Below, piece after piece: positions 1 to 5,520 of a stretch of DNA of 5,520 nt. The stretch covers positions 1-5,520 of the forward strand of contig CALAEB010000014.1 in the NCBI GenBank assembly GCA_937890875.1, given 5' to 3'. The notes beneath the pieces were generated by a model. The model had not been told where the DNA came from. It searched no databases and saw only the letters and a program-made list of their open reading frames with translations. This DNA is from an uncultured Anaerolineaceae bacterium (GTDB taxonomy: Bacteria; Chloroflexota; Anaerolineae; Anaerolineales; Anaerolineaceae). Position numbers and translations under genes: made by a program. The first letter of the stretch is position 1, and every line of letters begins with the position of its first letter.

Positions 1-722
1 TGACTAATGAAGAACGAAAAAGGTTGGCGGAAATTGCGGTTTCTGTTGCGGATAAACGAACGAAGGTTTTTATCCATTCGGGATGTTTATCCACGAAAGA
101 ATCGATTGAATTAACCGAGCACGCACAAAAAATCGGGGCGGATGGCGCTTCGGCAATTACGCCTTTTTTCTTCGGGTATAGTGAAGAAGAATTGTTTAAC
201 TATTATCTTGGTGTGACACAGGCCGTTCCGGATTTCCCGTTTTCTTTATATGTTTTTCCCGGGAATGCAAAACACTTTATGAGTACCGCGTTGTTTGTGA
301 GAATTCTTGAGAAGATGCCCAATGTTGTGGCGATAAAACTGAGCCACCCTGATTTAATTCAGTTCCAGGAATATATCCAGAATTCTCCAAAGGAGTTTTC
401 GGTAATGAACGGCGTCGATGCGCTGATGATGGCGAGCCTCTCAATTGGGTCCTCCGGCCAGGTTTCAGGAAATGCCAATGTTTTCCCCGGGCTTTTTGTA
501 AAAACATGGGACGCTTATCAGAACGGGCGTTTTGAAGAAGCCAGAGAAGGGCAGATTCAGATTAATAATTTGCGGAAAATTTTGCATGACCGAATCCCGA
601 GCTTCAAAGCCGCTTTGAAGATCATGAGCGTTGATTTAGGCGATACGCGTGCTCCAATCAGTCCGTTAACAAATCATGAAAAAGAAATATTGGAAAAGGA
701 AATTACCAATTTCAAATACTAA
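1..722 (+). CDS. DapA/NanA-superfamily lyase (aldolase), 5'-truncated by window edge
   Basis: Class I (Schiff-base) aldolase/lyase of the dihydrodipicolinate synthase / N-acetylneuraminate lyase superfamily, a cytoplasmic TIM-barrel enzyme that usually makes or cleaves pyruvate or another 2-keto-acid adduct. The frame is open from base 3, giving 239 visible residues against about 300 for the family, so roughly 60 N-terminal residues, including the GTTGE-type motif, lie outside. Visible landmarks are GADGASAITPFFF (barrel strand), LYVFP with the probable catalytic Tyr at 249-251, VVAIKLSHPD with the probable Schiff-base Lys at 336-338, and NGVDALMM followed by GSSGQVSGNANVFP. The Arg that true DapA carries after YNVP is absent, and the position after NGVD is Ala, where N-acetylneuraminate lyase has Glu, so neither substrate is supported. 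A TTG at 24 is a possible start by frame only; it would remove a core part of the barrel, so I treat the gene as truncated. The next gene follows after 19 bases, which suggests co-transcription. Confidence 0.88.
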   Translation, partial: TNEERKRLAEIAVSVADKRTKVFIHSGCLSTKESIELTEHAQKIGADGASAITPFFFGYSEEELFNYYLGVTQAVPDFPFSLYVFPGNAKHFMSTALFVRILEKMPNVVAIKLSHPDLIQFQEYIQNSPKEFSVMNGVDALMMASLSIGSSGQVSGNANVFPGLFVKTWDAYQNGRFEEAREGQIQINNLRKILHDRIPSFKAALKIMSVDLGDTRAPISPLTNHEKEILEKEITNFKY

Positions 723-725
723 TTG

Positions 726-733
726 AAAAGGAG
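726..733 (+). promoter_or_regulatory. Shine-Dalgarno site of the solute-binding protein gene
   Basis: AAAAGGAG lies 8 bases before the ATG at 742. It is the strongest ribosome binding site in the window, and it fixes that start. A strong site fits the usual need for more binding protein than permease. Confidence 0.75.
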
Positions 734-741
734 TCTTACTT

Positions 742-2268
742 ATGAAAAGAAGAATCGTTGTACTTACTTGCTTTGTCATGGCCTTATTGGCCTGTTTCAA
801 TGCCGTCTCAGCGCAAACGGCAGCGAACGAACCTATTGAAGAATTGGTCGTCGGTTTAACCAATTTACCGCTGAGCATGGATCCGATCCGTGACGGCGGA
901 CTGTCCGCACTGGCAGTTTATTCGCTCGTTTTTGATCGCCTGATCAGTGTCGACAGCGAGGGGAATCCGATTCCGGGCTTGGCGGTTTCATGGGAAGCGG
1001 TTGAACCCACTGTCTGGGAACTGAAACTCCGTGAAGGGGTCACATTCCATAATGGCGAAGTTTTTGACGCTGAATCTGCAAAGTTTTCGATTGACCAGAC
1101 AAGATTGGACGAAAATTCCCAGCAGTTGAGTAACATGTCCAATATTACCGATGTGCTAATTGTGGATTCCTATACGATTCAGGTAGTTACAGAAGAGCCA
1201 ATGGCTGATCTTCCAAGCCGGATGGTTTTGGTCTTCTGTTATTCTGAAAAGTATTTCAACGAAGTGGGCGGCGGTTCTGCCTTTGCGCTGGCTCCGGTTG
1301 GGACAGGCCCGTTTGTTTATGTCGATGGCGAAGCGGATAATTTCATCAACCTTGAACGAAATGAGAATTATTGGGGAGAGAAACCCAATGTCCTGAAACT
1401 TCGCGCACTCCATTTGCCGGACGCAACTGCCCGTGTGACTTCTGTCGAATCCGGTGAAGTTGACGTTGCGTATGTGGTTGATCCTGAACAGGCAACACGT
1501 TTGGCTGAAAAAGGATTCAATGTTATTGATAAACCGTTGGGACAGGCCTTTGTCTACTTTTTCCGCACCGGCCTGGATACGCCGCTGTCAAATAAACTCG
1601 TACGTCAGGCAATCAATTATGCCGTAGACAAAGATGAAATTGTAGATGCATTGTTCTATGGATATACATCGCCGCTTCAGGGGCAGCCGGTTGGCTCCAA
1701 TGCGAATGGTTTTGACGCTTCCATCCCCGCATATGAATATGACGTCGAAAAGGCAAAATCCCTGTTGGCTGAAGCCGGCTTCCCGGATGGGTTTACGATT
1801 TATCTGGATACAACTTCCGGCGTTGTGCCTAAAGACAAAGATGCGGCCGAAGTTATTGCCGGTCAGCTTTCGGCAATCGGAATTGAAGTCGTGATCGAAA
1901 TTAACGAACGCGGTGTCTTTTTTGATAAGCTTTTCAACGCAAACATGTCTGAAATATGGTCCCTGTCATTGAATTATGCGCCGACAATGAATCTCCAAAA
2001 CCCGCTGTTTAACTTTACTTGCGGTACTGCCCATCAGAGTAATTGTGATCCGGAATATGATGAACTGCAGGCGAAATGGGCCAGTGAATTTGACCCTGAA
2101 TTGAAAAAAGTTTATGCGGGCGAAGCACTGAAGAAAATTCACGACGACGCTTACGGCCTGTTCCTGTGGCAGGTGCCGGGCGTTCATGTTTCAGCAAAAG
2201 CGTTAAGCGGGCTTGTTATCAATTCCGATTATACGATGGATCTGACCAACGTTTCCTATAACAAATAG
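742..2268 (+). CDS. ABC transporter solute-binding protein, family 5 (peptide/nickel type)
   Basis: Extracytoplasmic binding protein of a DppA/OppA-type ABC importer; it captures the substrate and delivers it to the membrane permease. The 508 residues match the family's usual length. Residues 1-24 are a signal peptide: basic MKRR, a hydrophobic core, then NAVSA before Q25, a good signal peptidase I site. LLAC at residues 15-18 is a poor lipobox alternative (Leu at -2), so secreted versus lipid-anchored is open. After this comes the classic SBP_bac_5 series: LSMDP, the LVFDRLISVDSEGNPIPGLA segment, WELKLREGVTFHNGE, then GTGPFVY, YWGEKPNV, and the LVRQAINYAVDKDEI block near residue 290. Near the C-terminus are CDPEYDEL and a Lys/Tyr-rich helix. 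C427 and C435 are close enough to form a disulphide. The family also takes up nickel, sugars and other oligomers, so a peptide substrate is not proven. It sits between an aldolase-family gene and the permease. Confidence 0.95.
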   Translation: MKRRIVVLTCFVMALLACFNAVSAQTAANEPIEELVVGLTNLPLSMDPIRDGGLSALAVYSLVFDRLISVDSEGNPIPGLAVSWEAVEPTVWELKLREGVTFHNGEVFDAESAKFSIDQTRLDENSQQLSNMSNITDVLIVDSYTIQVVTEEPMADLPSRMVLVFCYSEKYFNEVGGGSAFALAPVGTGPFVYVDGEADNFINLERNENYWGEKPNVLKLRALHLPDATARVTSVESGEVDVAYVVDPEQATRLAEKGFNVIDKPLGQAFVYFFRTGLDTPLSNKLVRQAINYAVDKDEIVDALFYGYTSPLQGQPVGSNANGFDASIPAYEYDVEKAKSLLAEAGFPDGFTIYLDTTSGVVPKDKDAAEVIAGQLSAIGIEVVIEINERGVFFDKLFNANMSEIWSLSLNYAPTMNLQNPLFNFTCGTAHQSNCDPEYDELQAKWASEFDPELKKVYAGEALKKIHDDAYGLFLWQVPGVHVSAKALSGLVINSDYTMDLTNVSYNK

Positions 2269-2288
2269 CTTTCTGTATTGTTTTTCTC

Positions 2289-2374
2289 GGAGTATCCCGA
2301 AATGGGATCCATGCGCTGCGCTTGTGTAAATCCGGTACGGCACGTCGCGATTCCCATAAAAAACGGGATACTCC
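2289..2374 (+). repeat. Long inverted repeat / mRNA hairpin between binding protein and permease genes
   Basis: GGAGTATCCCG at 2289-2299 is a perfect 11-base inverted match to CGGGATACTCC at 2364-2374. Inside it, ATGGGA at 2302-2307 pairs with TCCCAT at 2352-2357, and shorter matches near the centre (GCG at 2318-2320 with CGC at 2346-2348, GTG at 2324-2326 with CAC at 2341-2343) let the whole 86 bases fold as one irregular hairpin. The arms can also fold locally: ATCCC at 2294-2298 with GGGAT at 2304-2308, and TCCC at 2352-2355 with GGGA at 2365-2368. No T-run follows the 3' arm, so it is not a standard terminator. By its place after a binding-protein gene it may protect the upstream mRNA or lower permease expression, but this is inferred. 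It could also be a dispersed palindromic repeat. The 155-base gap holds no gene that I can see. Confidence 0.7.
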
Positions 2375-2403
2375 TGCATCGGAATAGCTTAGCTCAAATT
2401 CTA

Positions 2404-2412
2404 TAGGTAAGG
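2404..2412 (+). promoter_or_regulatory. Probable ribosome binding site of the permease gene
   Basis: TAGGTAAGG includes an AAGG core 11 bases before the ATG at 2424. The spacing is long, so it is likely a weaker site than that of the binding protein gene. This agrees with lower permease output. Confidence 0.45.
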
Positions 2413-2423
2413 TTGTAAAGCAA

Positions 2424-3344
2424 ATGTCAAAACGGTATCTGGTCCGAAGATTAATTCAAATTCCTTTCACAATTTTGGGAATCCTTACGATCATTTTCTT
2501 TTTGATGAGACTTTCCGGAGACCCGGCAACATTGTTTGCCAGCCAAAATGCCTCCGTGGAAGATCTGGCTGCAATCAGGGAGAGAATGGGGTTTAACGAT
2601 CCGTTGATCGTTCAATATGGGCGTTTTTTGTTGGATATTTTACAAGGGGATTTTGGAAATTCGCTGAGATATGATCAGTCCGCATTTTTGCTGATCGCGA
2701 GAAGAATCCCGGCTACTTTGAAATTAGCTTTTGCATCACTGCTCTTTTCGGTTTTGATCGGAGTTCCCGTTGGGGTCGTTTCCGCATTGAAAAGAGATTC
2801 TTTCATAGATAAACTGAGTATGCTCTTCGTCTTGATCGGGCAGGGCGCGCCTGTTTTTTGGATCGGAATAATGTTTATCATGATTTTTTCACTTCAACTG
2901 AAGTGGTTTCCGGCATCCGGCGACGGAAGCTTCAAACATATCATTCTTCCGTCCTTTACATTAGGGTTGTTTTTTGCCGCGCGTATTGCCAGATTTACCC
3001 GTTCTTCGATTATTGAAGTCAAACATGAACATTATATTCGGACTGCCCAATACAAAGGATTGACCCCGAAAGGTGTTTTTTATAAGCATATTGCAAAAAA
3101 TGCCGCCATCCCGGTGATCACGATTATCGGATTGTCATTGCCATCTTTAATTGGCGGCGCCGTTATGGTTGAGTCGATTTTTGCCTGGCCTGGTTTCGCC
3201 GGTTTTATTGTGACGGCAGTCAGCAATCGCGATTATCCGGTAGTTCAATCCGGAGTTCTTTTTATGGCAATATTTGTAGCCATCATTAATTTATTAGTGG
3301 ATGTTATTTACTGTCTGCTGGATCCACGGATCACCTATGATTAA
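2424..3344 (+). CDS. ABC transporter permease, DppB/OppB type
   Basis: Inner-membrane subunit of the peptide/nickel-class ABC importer, forming one half of the channel. The 306 residues are normal for DppB. TM1 covers about residues 10-28 and leads into RLSGDPA, the family hallmark, followed by the soluble RERMGFNDPLIVQYGRFL segment and GDFGNSLR. Further hydrophobic spans lie near residues 98-121, 130-155, 172-190, 228-250 and 275-298. The ATPase-contacting EAA-like loop is YIRTAQYKGLTPKGVFYKHI, followed by IPVITIIGL. ESIFAWPGFAGF and the terminal LLDPRITYD are also typical. DppB normally pairs with a DppC permease encoded next to it, and with one or two ATPases; here the following gene is instead an M20 hydrolase whose ATG lies within this gene's last codons. 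The partner subunits may be further downstream or elsewhere in the genome. Family assignment is firm; substrate is unknown. Confidence 0.95.
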   Translation: MSKRYLVRRLIQIPFTILGILTIIFFLMRLSGDPATLFASQNASVEDLAAIRERMGFNDPLIVQYGRFLLDILQGDFGNSLRYDQSAFLLIARRIPATLKLAFASLLFSVLIGVPVGVVSALKRDSFIDKLSMLFVLIGQGAPVFWIGIMFIMIFSLQLKWFPASGDGSFKHIILPSFTLGLFFAARIARFTRSSIIEVKHEHYIRTAQYKGLTPKGVFYKHIAKNAAIPVITIIGLSLPSLIGGAVMVESIFAWPGFAGFIVTAVSNRDYPVVQSGVLFMAIFVAIINLLVDVIYCLLDPRITYD

Positions 3345-3996
3345 TCCCAATTTATCTTCATCTTTTGCCTGTCAAGATGGGAATTTGCTTTCAGACGATG
3401 AAATCAATTCCATCATGGACGAAGCAGTGCCTTTGCTTCAATCTTTGATCAGGATTAAAACTGTGAATCCGCCCGGGGATGAAGAACCGGCTGCGGTTTT
3501 CCTGAATGAGCTGTTCAAAAATAATCACATCGAAACAGAAATTATTCCAACCGCACCGTCCAGAGCAAACCTGATCGCAAGAATTCCTGGAACGGGGATG
3601 AAACAGCCTGTTTTATTGAATTCGCATCTAGATGTTGTTCCGGTCAGCGGACAAAATTGGTCGGTTGACCCCTTTCAAGCGGAGATTATTGACGGTTTTA
3701 TCTGGGGACGCGGCGCAATGGATTGCAAATATCGTGTAACTGTGCATACCATGCTAATGCTGCTGATAAAGCGGAAACAAATCCGGCTGAATCGGGATTT
3801 GATATTCCTTGCCAGCTGTGACGAAGAGATGGGCGGCCGGTTCGGGCTCAAGTATATCGCTGATCATTATCCTGAAAAAATCCGGTCGGAATATGTTTTG
3901 GGCGAAGGCGGCGGCGGATCTGTTCCCGCAAACAACGGTAGATCGGAAGAGCACCCGTCGGCACTTCCGAACGTGGTTCGTATAAGGTCACAATAA
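3337..3996 (+). CDS. M20-family metallopeptidase/deacylase, N-terminal part (frame broken at 3940)
   Basis: Zinc-dependent cytoplasmic hydrolase of the ArgE/DapE/CPG2/PM20D1 group, which cleaves peptide or N-acyl amide bonds. The ATG at 3337 overlaps the permease stop by 8 bases, suggesting translational coupling; an in-frame ATG 36 bases earlier would sit deep in the permease and add non-family residues. Visible motifs, numbered from 3337, are SHLDVVP with metal ligands H97 and D99, GRGAMDCK with bridging D129, and CDEEMGG with catalytic E163 and metal ligand E164. Ligand E190 is in LGEGGGG. The residue after DCK is Tyr, where Gly or Asn is common. Genuine codons end at 3939. From 3940 the frame reads RSEEHPSALPNVV and so on to a TAA at 3994-3996, which is adapter-derived and then out-of-frame peptide. 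The rest of the same gene continues in another frame from about 3963 to 4745. The intact protein would be about 470 residues, normal for the longer M20 members. Confidence 0.9.
   Translation: MINPNLSSSFACQDGNLLSDDEINSIMDEAVPLLQSLIRIKTVNPPGDEEPAAVFLNELFKNNHIETEIIPTAPSRANLIARIPGTGMKQPVLLNSHLDVVPVSGQNWSVDPFQAEIIDGFIWGRGAMDCKYRVTVHTMLMLLIKRKQIRLNRDLIFLASCDEEMGGRFGLKYIADHYPEKIRSEYVLGEGGGGSVPANNGRSEEHPSALPNVVRIRSQ
3940..3961 (+). other. Illumina TruSeq adapter remnant (assembly artefact)
   Basis: Bases 3940-3954, AGATCGGAAGAGCAC, are identical to the start of the standard Illumina TruSeq read-through adapter. The next seven bases, CCGTCGG, match its continuation (ACGTCTG) at five positions, with A-to-C and T-to-G changes of the kind seen at low-quality read ends. 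In frame it gives RSEEHPS, close to the RSEEHTSELQS peptide known as a database contaminant. It begins exactly where the M20 family reading frame fails. The right edge is uncertain by a few bases, since real sequence encoding TSERGSYK resumes at 3963. The adapter comparison is from memory of the published sequence, not from a search. Confidence 0.92.
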
Positions 3997-4745
3997 CGAT
4001 TAAGGGCTCCACAGGGCATACTTCGTTAGTGATTAAAGAAACGGCCATGGAACATCTGCGGAAGGTGCTTGAAGCATTTTCTGATCCTTACATACATTTT
4101 CATCTCAATGAATCTGCCCGGAGGACGATTGAGATATTGGCTCAGACCGAGGAAATGGAAGTGAAAGCTGCTTTGAATGCGCTCCTTGACCCTGACTCGT
4201 TTTGGTCCGGGTTTGAGCGCCTCCGCCATGCCAGCCCGTCGTTGGCCCAATGGCTGGAAACGACAATGTTCACAACCATTGTCCCGACTGGTGTGGATTC
4301 CGGCGCGTCTTCTCACGTCCATCCGGCGAACATCACGCTCACTTGCAATCTTCGGACGCTTCCCGGGGGTTCTGAGGAAACCATTTTTTCAAAAGTACGT
4401 GAACGGCTTGCAGGAATTCCGGAGCTGGAAATTAAATTTGATCCGGAGACGGAAGCGAGTGAATCCTCTTTTGATACGGACTTATATAAAGTGATCGAAA
4501 AGATTTATTCAGAGGAATTACCCGGCGCAAAGTTGGTCCCTTGGGTTCTCAGCGGATCTACCGATATCCGTTATTTGCGAAAATTAGATTCCATCGCTTA
4601 TGGCTTTTTCCCTTCCGTAATGGATCTGCCGTTTGAGGTTTGGAACAGTTTGACACACGGTGCGGATGAACGTATTTCAATTAATAATTTGCGGTGGGGG
4701 ATCAAAATTCTTTTCAAAATCCTGATGGAAATCAACAAACGATAA
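3963..4745 (+). CDS. M20-family metallopeptidase/deacylase, C-terminal part (continuation of the gene at 3337)
   Basis: This is the second part of the same M20 enzyme, in a frame shifted relative to the first part. It opens with TSERGSYKVTITIKG and STGHTS (dimerisation-domain His at 4017-4019), the standard lid-domain entry of the family. It then runs through the lid domain, including HVHPANITLTCNLRTLPGG, and back to the catalytic domain with SGSTDIRYL and THGADERI, whose His at 4656-4658 is the last metal ligand. There is no real start here: a GTG at 4029 lies inside the conserved domain and would lose the GHTS motif, and the frame has a TAG at 3939-3941, at the adapter junction. The stop at 4743-4745 is 10 bases before the next ATG. 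With both halves joined, every expected active-site residue is present, so in the organism this is probably one working gene. Confidence 0.9.
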   Translation, partial: TSERGSYKVTITIKGSTGHTSLVIKETAMEHLRKVLEAFSDPYIHFHLNESARRTIEILAQTEEMEVKAALNALLDPDSFWSGFERLRHASPSLAQWLETTMFTTIVPTGVDSGASSHVHPANITLTCNLRTLPGGSEETIFSKVRERLAGIPELEIKFDPETEASESSFDTDLYKVIEKIYSEELPGAKLVPWVLSGSTDIRYLRKLDSIAYGFFPSVMDLPFEVWNSLTHGADERISINNLRWGIKILFKILMEINKR

Positions 4746-4752
4746 AGAGGAA
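4744..4752 (+). promoter_or_regulatory. Shine-Dalgarno site of the sialidase-like gene
   Basis: AAAGAGGAA overlaps the stop codon of the M20 gene, with its GAGG core 5 bases before the ATG at 4756. It supports that start and co-translation within one transcript. Confidence 0.65.
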
Positions 4753-4755
4753 TTT

Positions 4756-5520
4756 ATGGTAAGCAAAATAAACAATGTCAATTATTCCCAGACGTGTTCT
4801 GCCCTTAAAGCCGAAAAGGTGATTATCTGGAAGCCCGGAAAAGGTTGGACTTATTCTCATCATCCGCATATTACCTTTTTCAACAACGAATTTTGTGCAA
4901 TGTGGTCCAATGCCTGGGTCGATGAAGATGCTCCCGGACAGCGCGTGATGTGGTCAAAAAGCAGCGATTTTTATCATTGGGATGCTCCGACGCCTTTAAT
5001 AGACTCCCAAAATGGGGAATTGTCCGAACTGGTTTTGACGCCGGCCGGATTTCACCAATATGACGGCCGTTTGGTAGCTTATTACGGCCAATATGAGTAC
5101 TCTGTCCCGGTCAGCTATGAGGATGAATTAAGTGGTGGCCGGAAGACGCATTTGCGGACGGCTTTAAAAGCGATTACCTGTGATCGGGAAGCCCCGTGGG
5201 TTTGGAGTAAACCGGTCGATATGAATCTGCCGATTGTACCCAATCACGGGCCGCAGAGAACATCTTCGGGCAGATTAATCATATCCGGGAATATCAGTTT
5301 TCCGTATACGGACGATCCAACCGGTCTCTCCGGCTGGAAAATGACCGGAATCTACCCTGAATCAATGAGCGCTGCGCTGCAGGATGATTCCGAAGGTTTT
5401 TGGGCTGTGAAACGAAAAATGAACTGGCCGGTGGGGCTTTGCGAAGGCTCATTTTATGAAACAGCGGATCATACGCTTCATATGCTTTTGCGCAGCACCG
5501 GCAAGAATTTTTCCGGAAAA
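4756..5520 (+). CDS. Sialidase-like (BNR/Asp-box) beta-propeller protein, 3'-truncated by window edge
   Basis: The frame is open for 255 codons from the ATG at 4756 to the window end with no stop, so the C-terminal part is outside. The pattern is that of the sialidase/BNR superfamily: YSHHPHITFFNNEFCAMWSN with DEDAPGQRVMWS, then S69-x-D-x-x-x-W75 (SSDFYHW), a shortened Asp-box variant. Next come PNHGPQRTSSGRLIISGN, the usual strand pattern of a propeller blade, and CEGSFYETADHTLHMLLRSTG, which in the family precedes a further Asp box. There is no signal peptide, so it is probably cytoplasmic and would act on an imported oligosaccharide or glycoside. The N-terminal RIP-type Arg motif of classical sialidases is not evident, and catalytic residues in the missing part cannot be checked. 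It may therefore be a glycosidase of another specificity or a non-catalytic propeller. It follows the M20 gene by 10 bases. Confidence 0.75.
   Translation, partial: MVSKINNVNYSQTCSALKAEKVIIWKPGKGWTYSHHPHITFFNNEFCAMWSNAWVDEDAPGQRVMWSKSSDFYHWDAPTPLIDSQNGELSELVLTPAGFHQYDGRLVAYYGQYEYSVPVSYEDELSGGRKTHLRTALKAITCDREAPWVWSKPVDMNLPIVPNHGPQRTSSGRLIISGNISFPYTDDPTGLSGWKMTGIYPESMSAALQDDSEGFWAVKRKMNWPVGLCEGSFYETADHTLHMLLRSTGKNFSGK

Noticed and set aside
24..26. TTG as the true start of the aldolase-family gene
   Set aside because: The frame is open to the window edge with family-like LTNEER-type residues before it, and a start here would lack the barrel's first strands and the GTTGE region.
277..507. Antisense open frame opposite the aldolase-family gene
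   Set aside because: Low-complexity, basic translation with no family pattern, fully opposite a well-supported gene. The same applies to the other antisense frames at 666-878, 918-1142, 1156-1413, 1966-2197, 2675-2881, 3754-4048 and 4026-4322.
1646..1894. Forward frame inside the binding protein gene
   Set aside because: Overlaps the conserved family-5 coding sequence in another frame and shows no ribosome binding site or recognisable domain.
2385..2394. TAGCT TAGCT short direct repeat before the permease gene
   Set aside because: Two 5-base units are easily explained by chance and match no recognisable operator.
2269..2423. Rho-independent terminator or new promoter before the permease gene
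   Set aside because: The hairpin has no T-run after its 3' arm; the only T-run (about 2280-2285) is before it. I could not find a convincing -35/-10 pair.
3301..3336. Earlier in-frame ATG as start of the M20 gene
   Set aside because: It would lie within the conserved permease C-terminus and add residues that do not belong to the M20 fold; 3337 gives the usual short stop/start overlap.
3930..4030. Programmed frameshift, pseudogene or two separate M20-related genes
   Set aside because: No slippery run is seen, all active-site residues survive on both sides, and the break coincides with Illumina adapter sequence, which explains it better.
4177..4494. Second forward frame inside the M20 C-terminal part
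   Set aside because: Out of frame with conserved M20 motifs; its translation is Arg/Pro-rich shadow sequence.

Overview
The window holds five protein genes, all on the + strand and tightly packed, so it reads as one operon segment with both ends cut off by the window edges. Base composition is moderate, with no obvious strong GC bias, and the genes have bacterial ribosome binding sites. The oligopeptide-type transporter and the mixed catabolic enzymes would suit an anaerobic heterotroph, for example of Chloroflexota or Firmicutes type. That placement is a guess. The sequence comes from a short-read assembly, because a stretch of Illumina adapter sits inside one gene.

Layout: (1) 1-722, the C-terminal four fifths of a DapA/NanA-superfamily Schiff-base lyase/aldolase. 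(2) 742-2268, an exported solute-binding protein of the peptide/nickel (family 5) class. (3) 2269-2423, a 155-base gap dominated by a long inverted repeat, probably an operon-internal mRNA structure. (4) 2424-3344, a DppB/OppB-type permease. (5) 3337-4745, an M20-family metallopeptidase/deacylase, overlapping the permease by 8 bases and split into two reading frames at about 3940-3962. (6) 4756-5520, the N-terminal 255 codons of a cytoplasmic sialidase-like (BNR) beta-propeller protein that runs off the window.

The split in the M20 gene begins exactly at a perfect 15-base match to the Illumina TruSeq adapter, which translates to the tell-tale RSEEH peptide. Genuine M20 sequence resumes in another frame about 23 bases later. 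This is best read as an assembly artefact in an intact gene, not as a pseudogene or two genes. All five metal ligands and the catalytic glutamate are present across the two halves.

Inferred job: the binding protein and permease import a small peptide-like or acylated compound, the M20 enzyme hydrolyses an amide or peptide bond, and the aldolase-family lyase handles a keto-acid-type product. A sialidase-like protein may act on a glycoside. Together this suggests uptake and breakdown of an acylated amino-sugar or similar conjugate, but no substrate can be fixed from the sequence. The usual second permease (DppC) and the ATPases (DppD/DppF) are not in the window. I see no clearly new biological system here. 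The most noteworthy points are the adapter artefact, the unusual operon combination and the intergenic hairpin.
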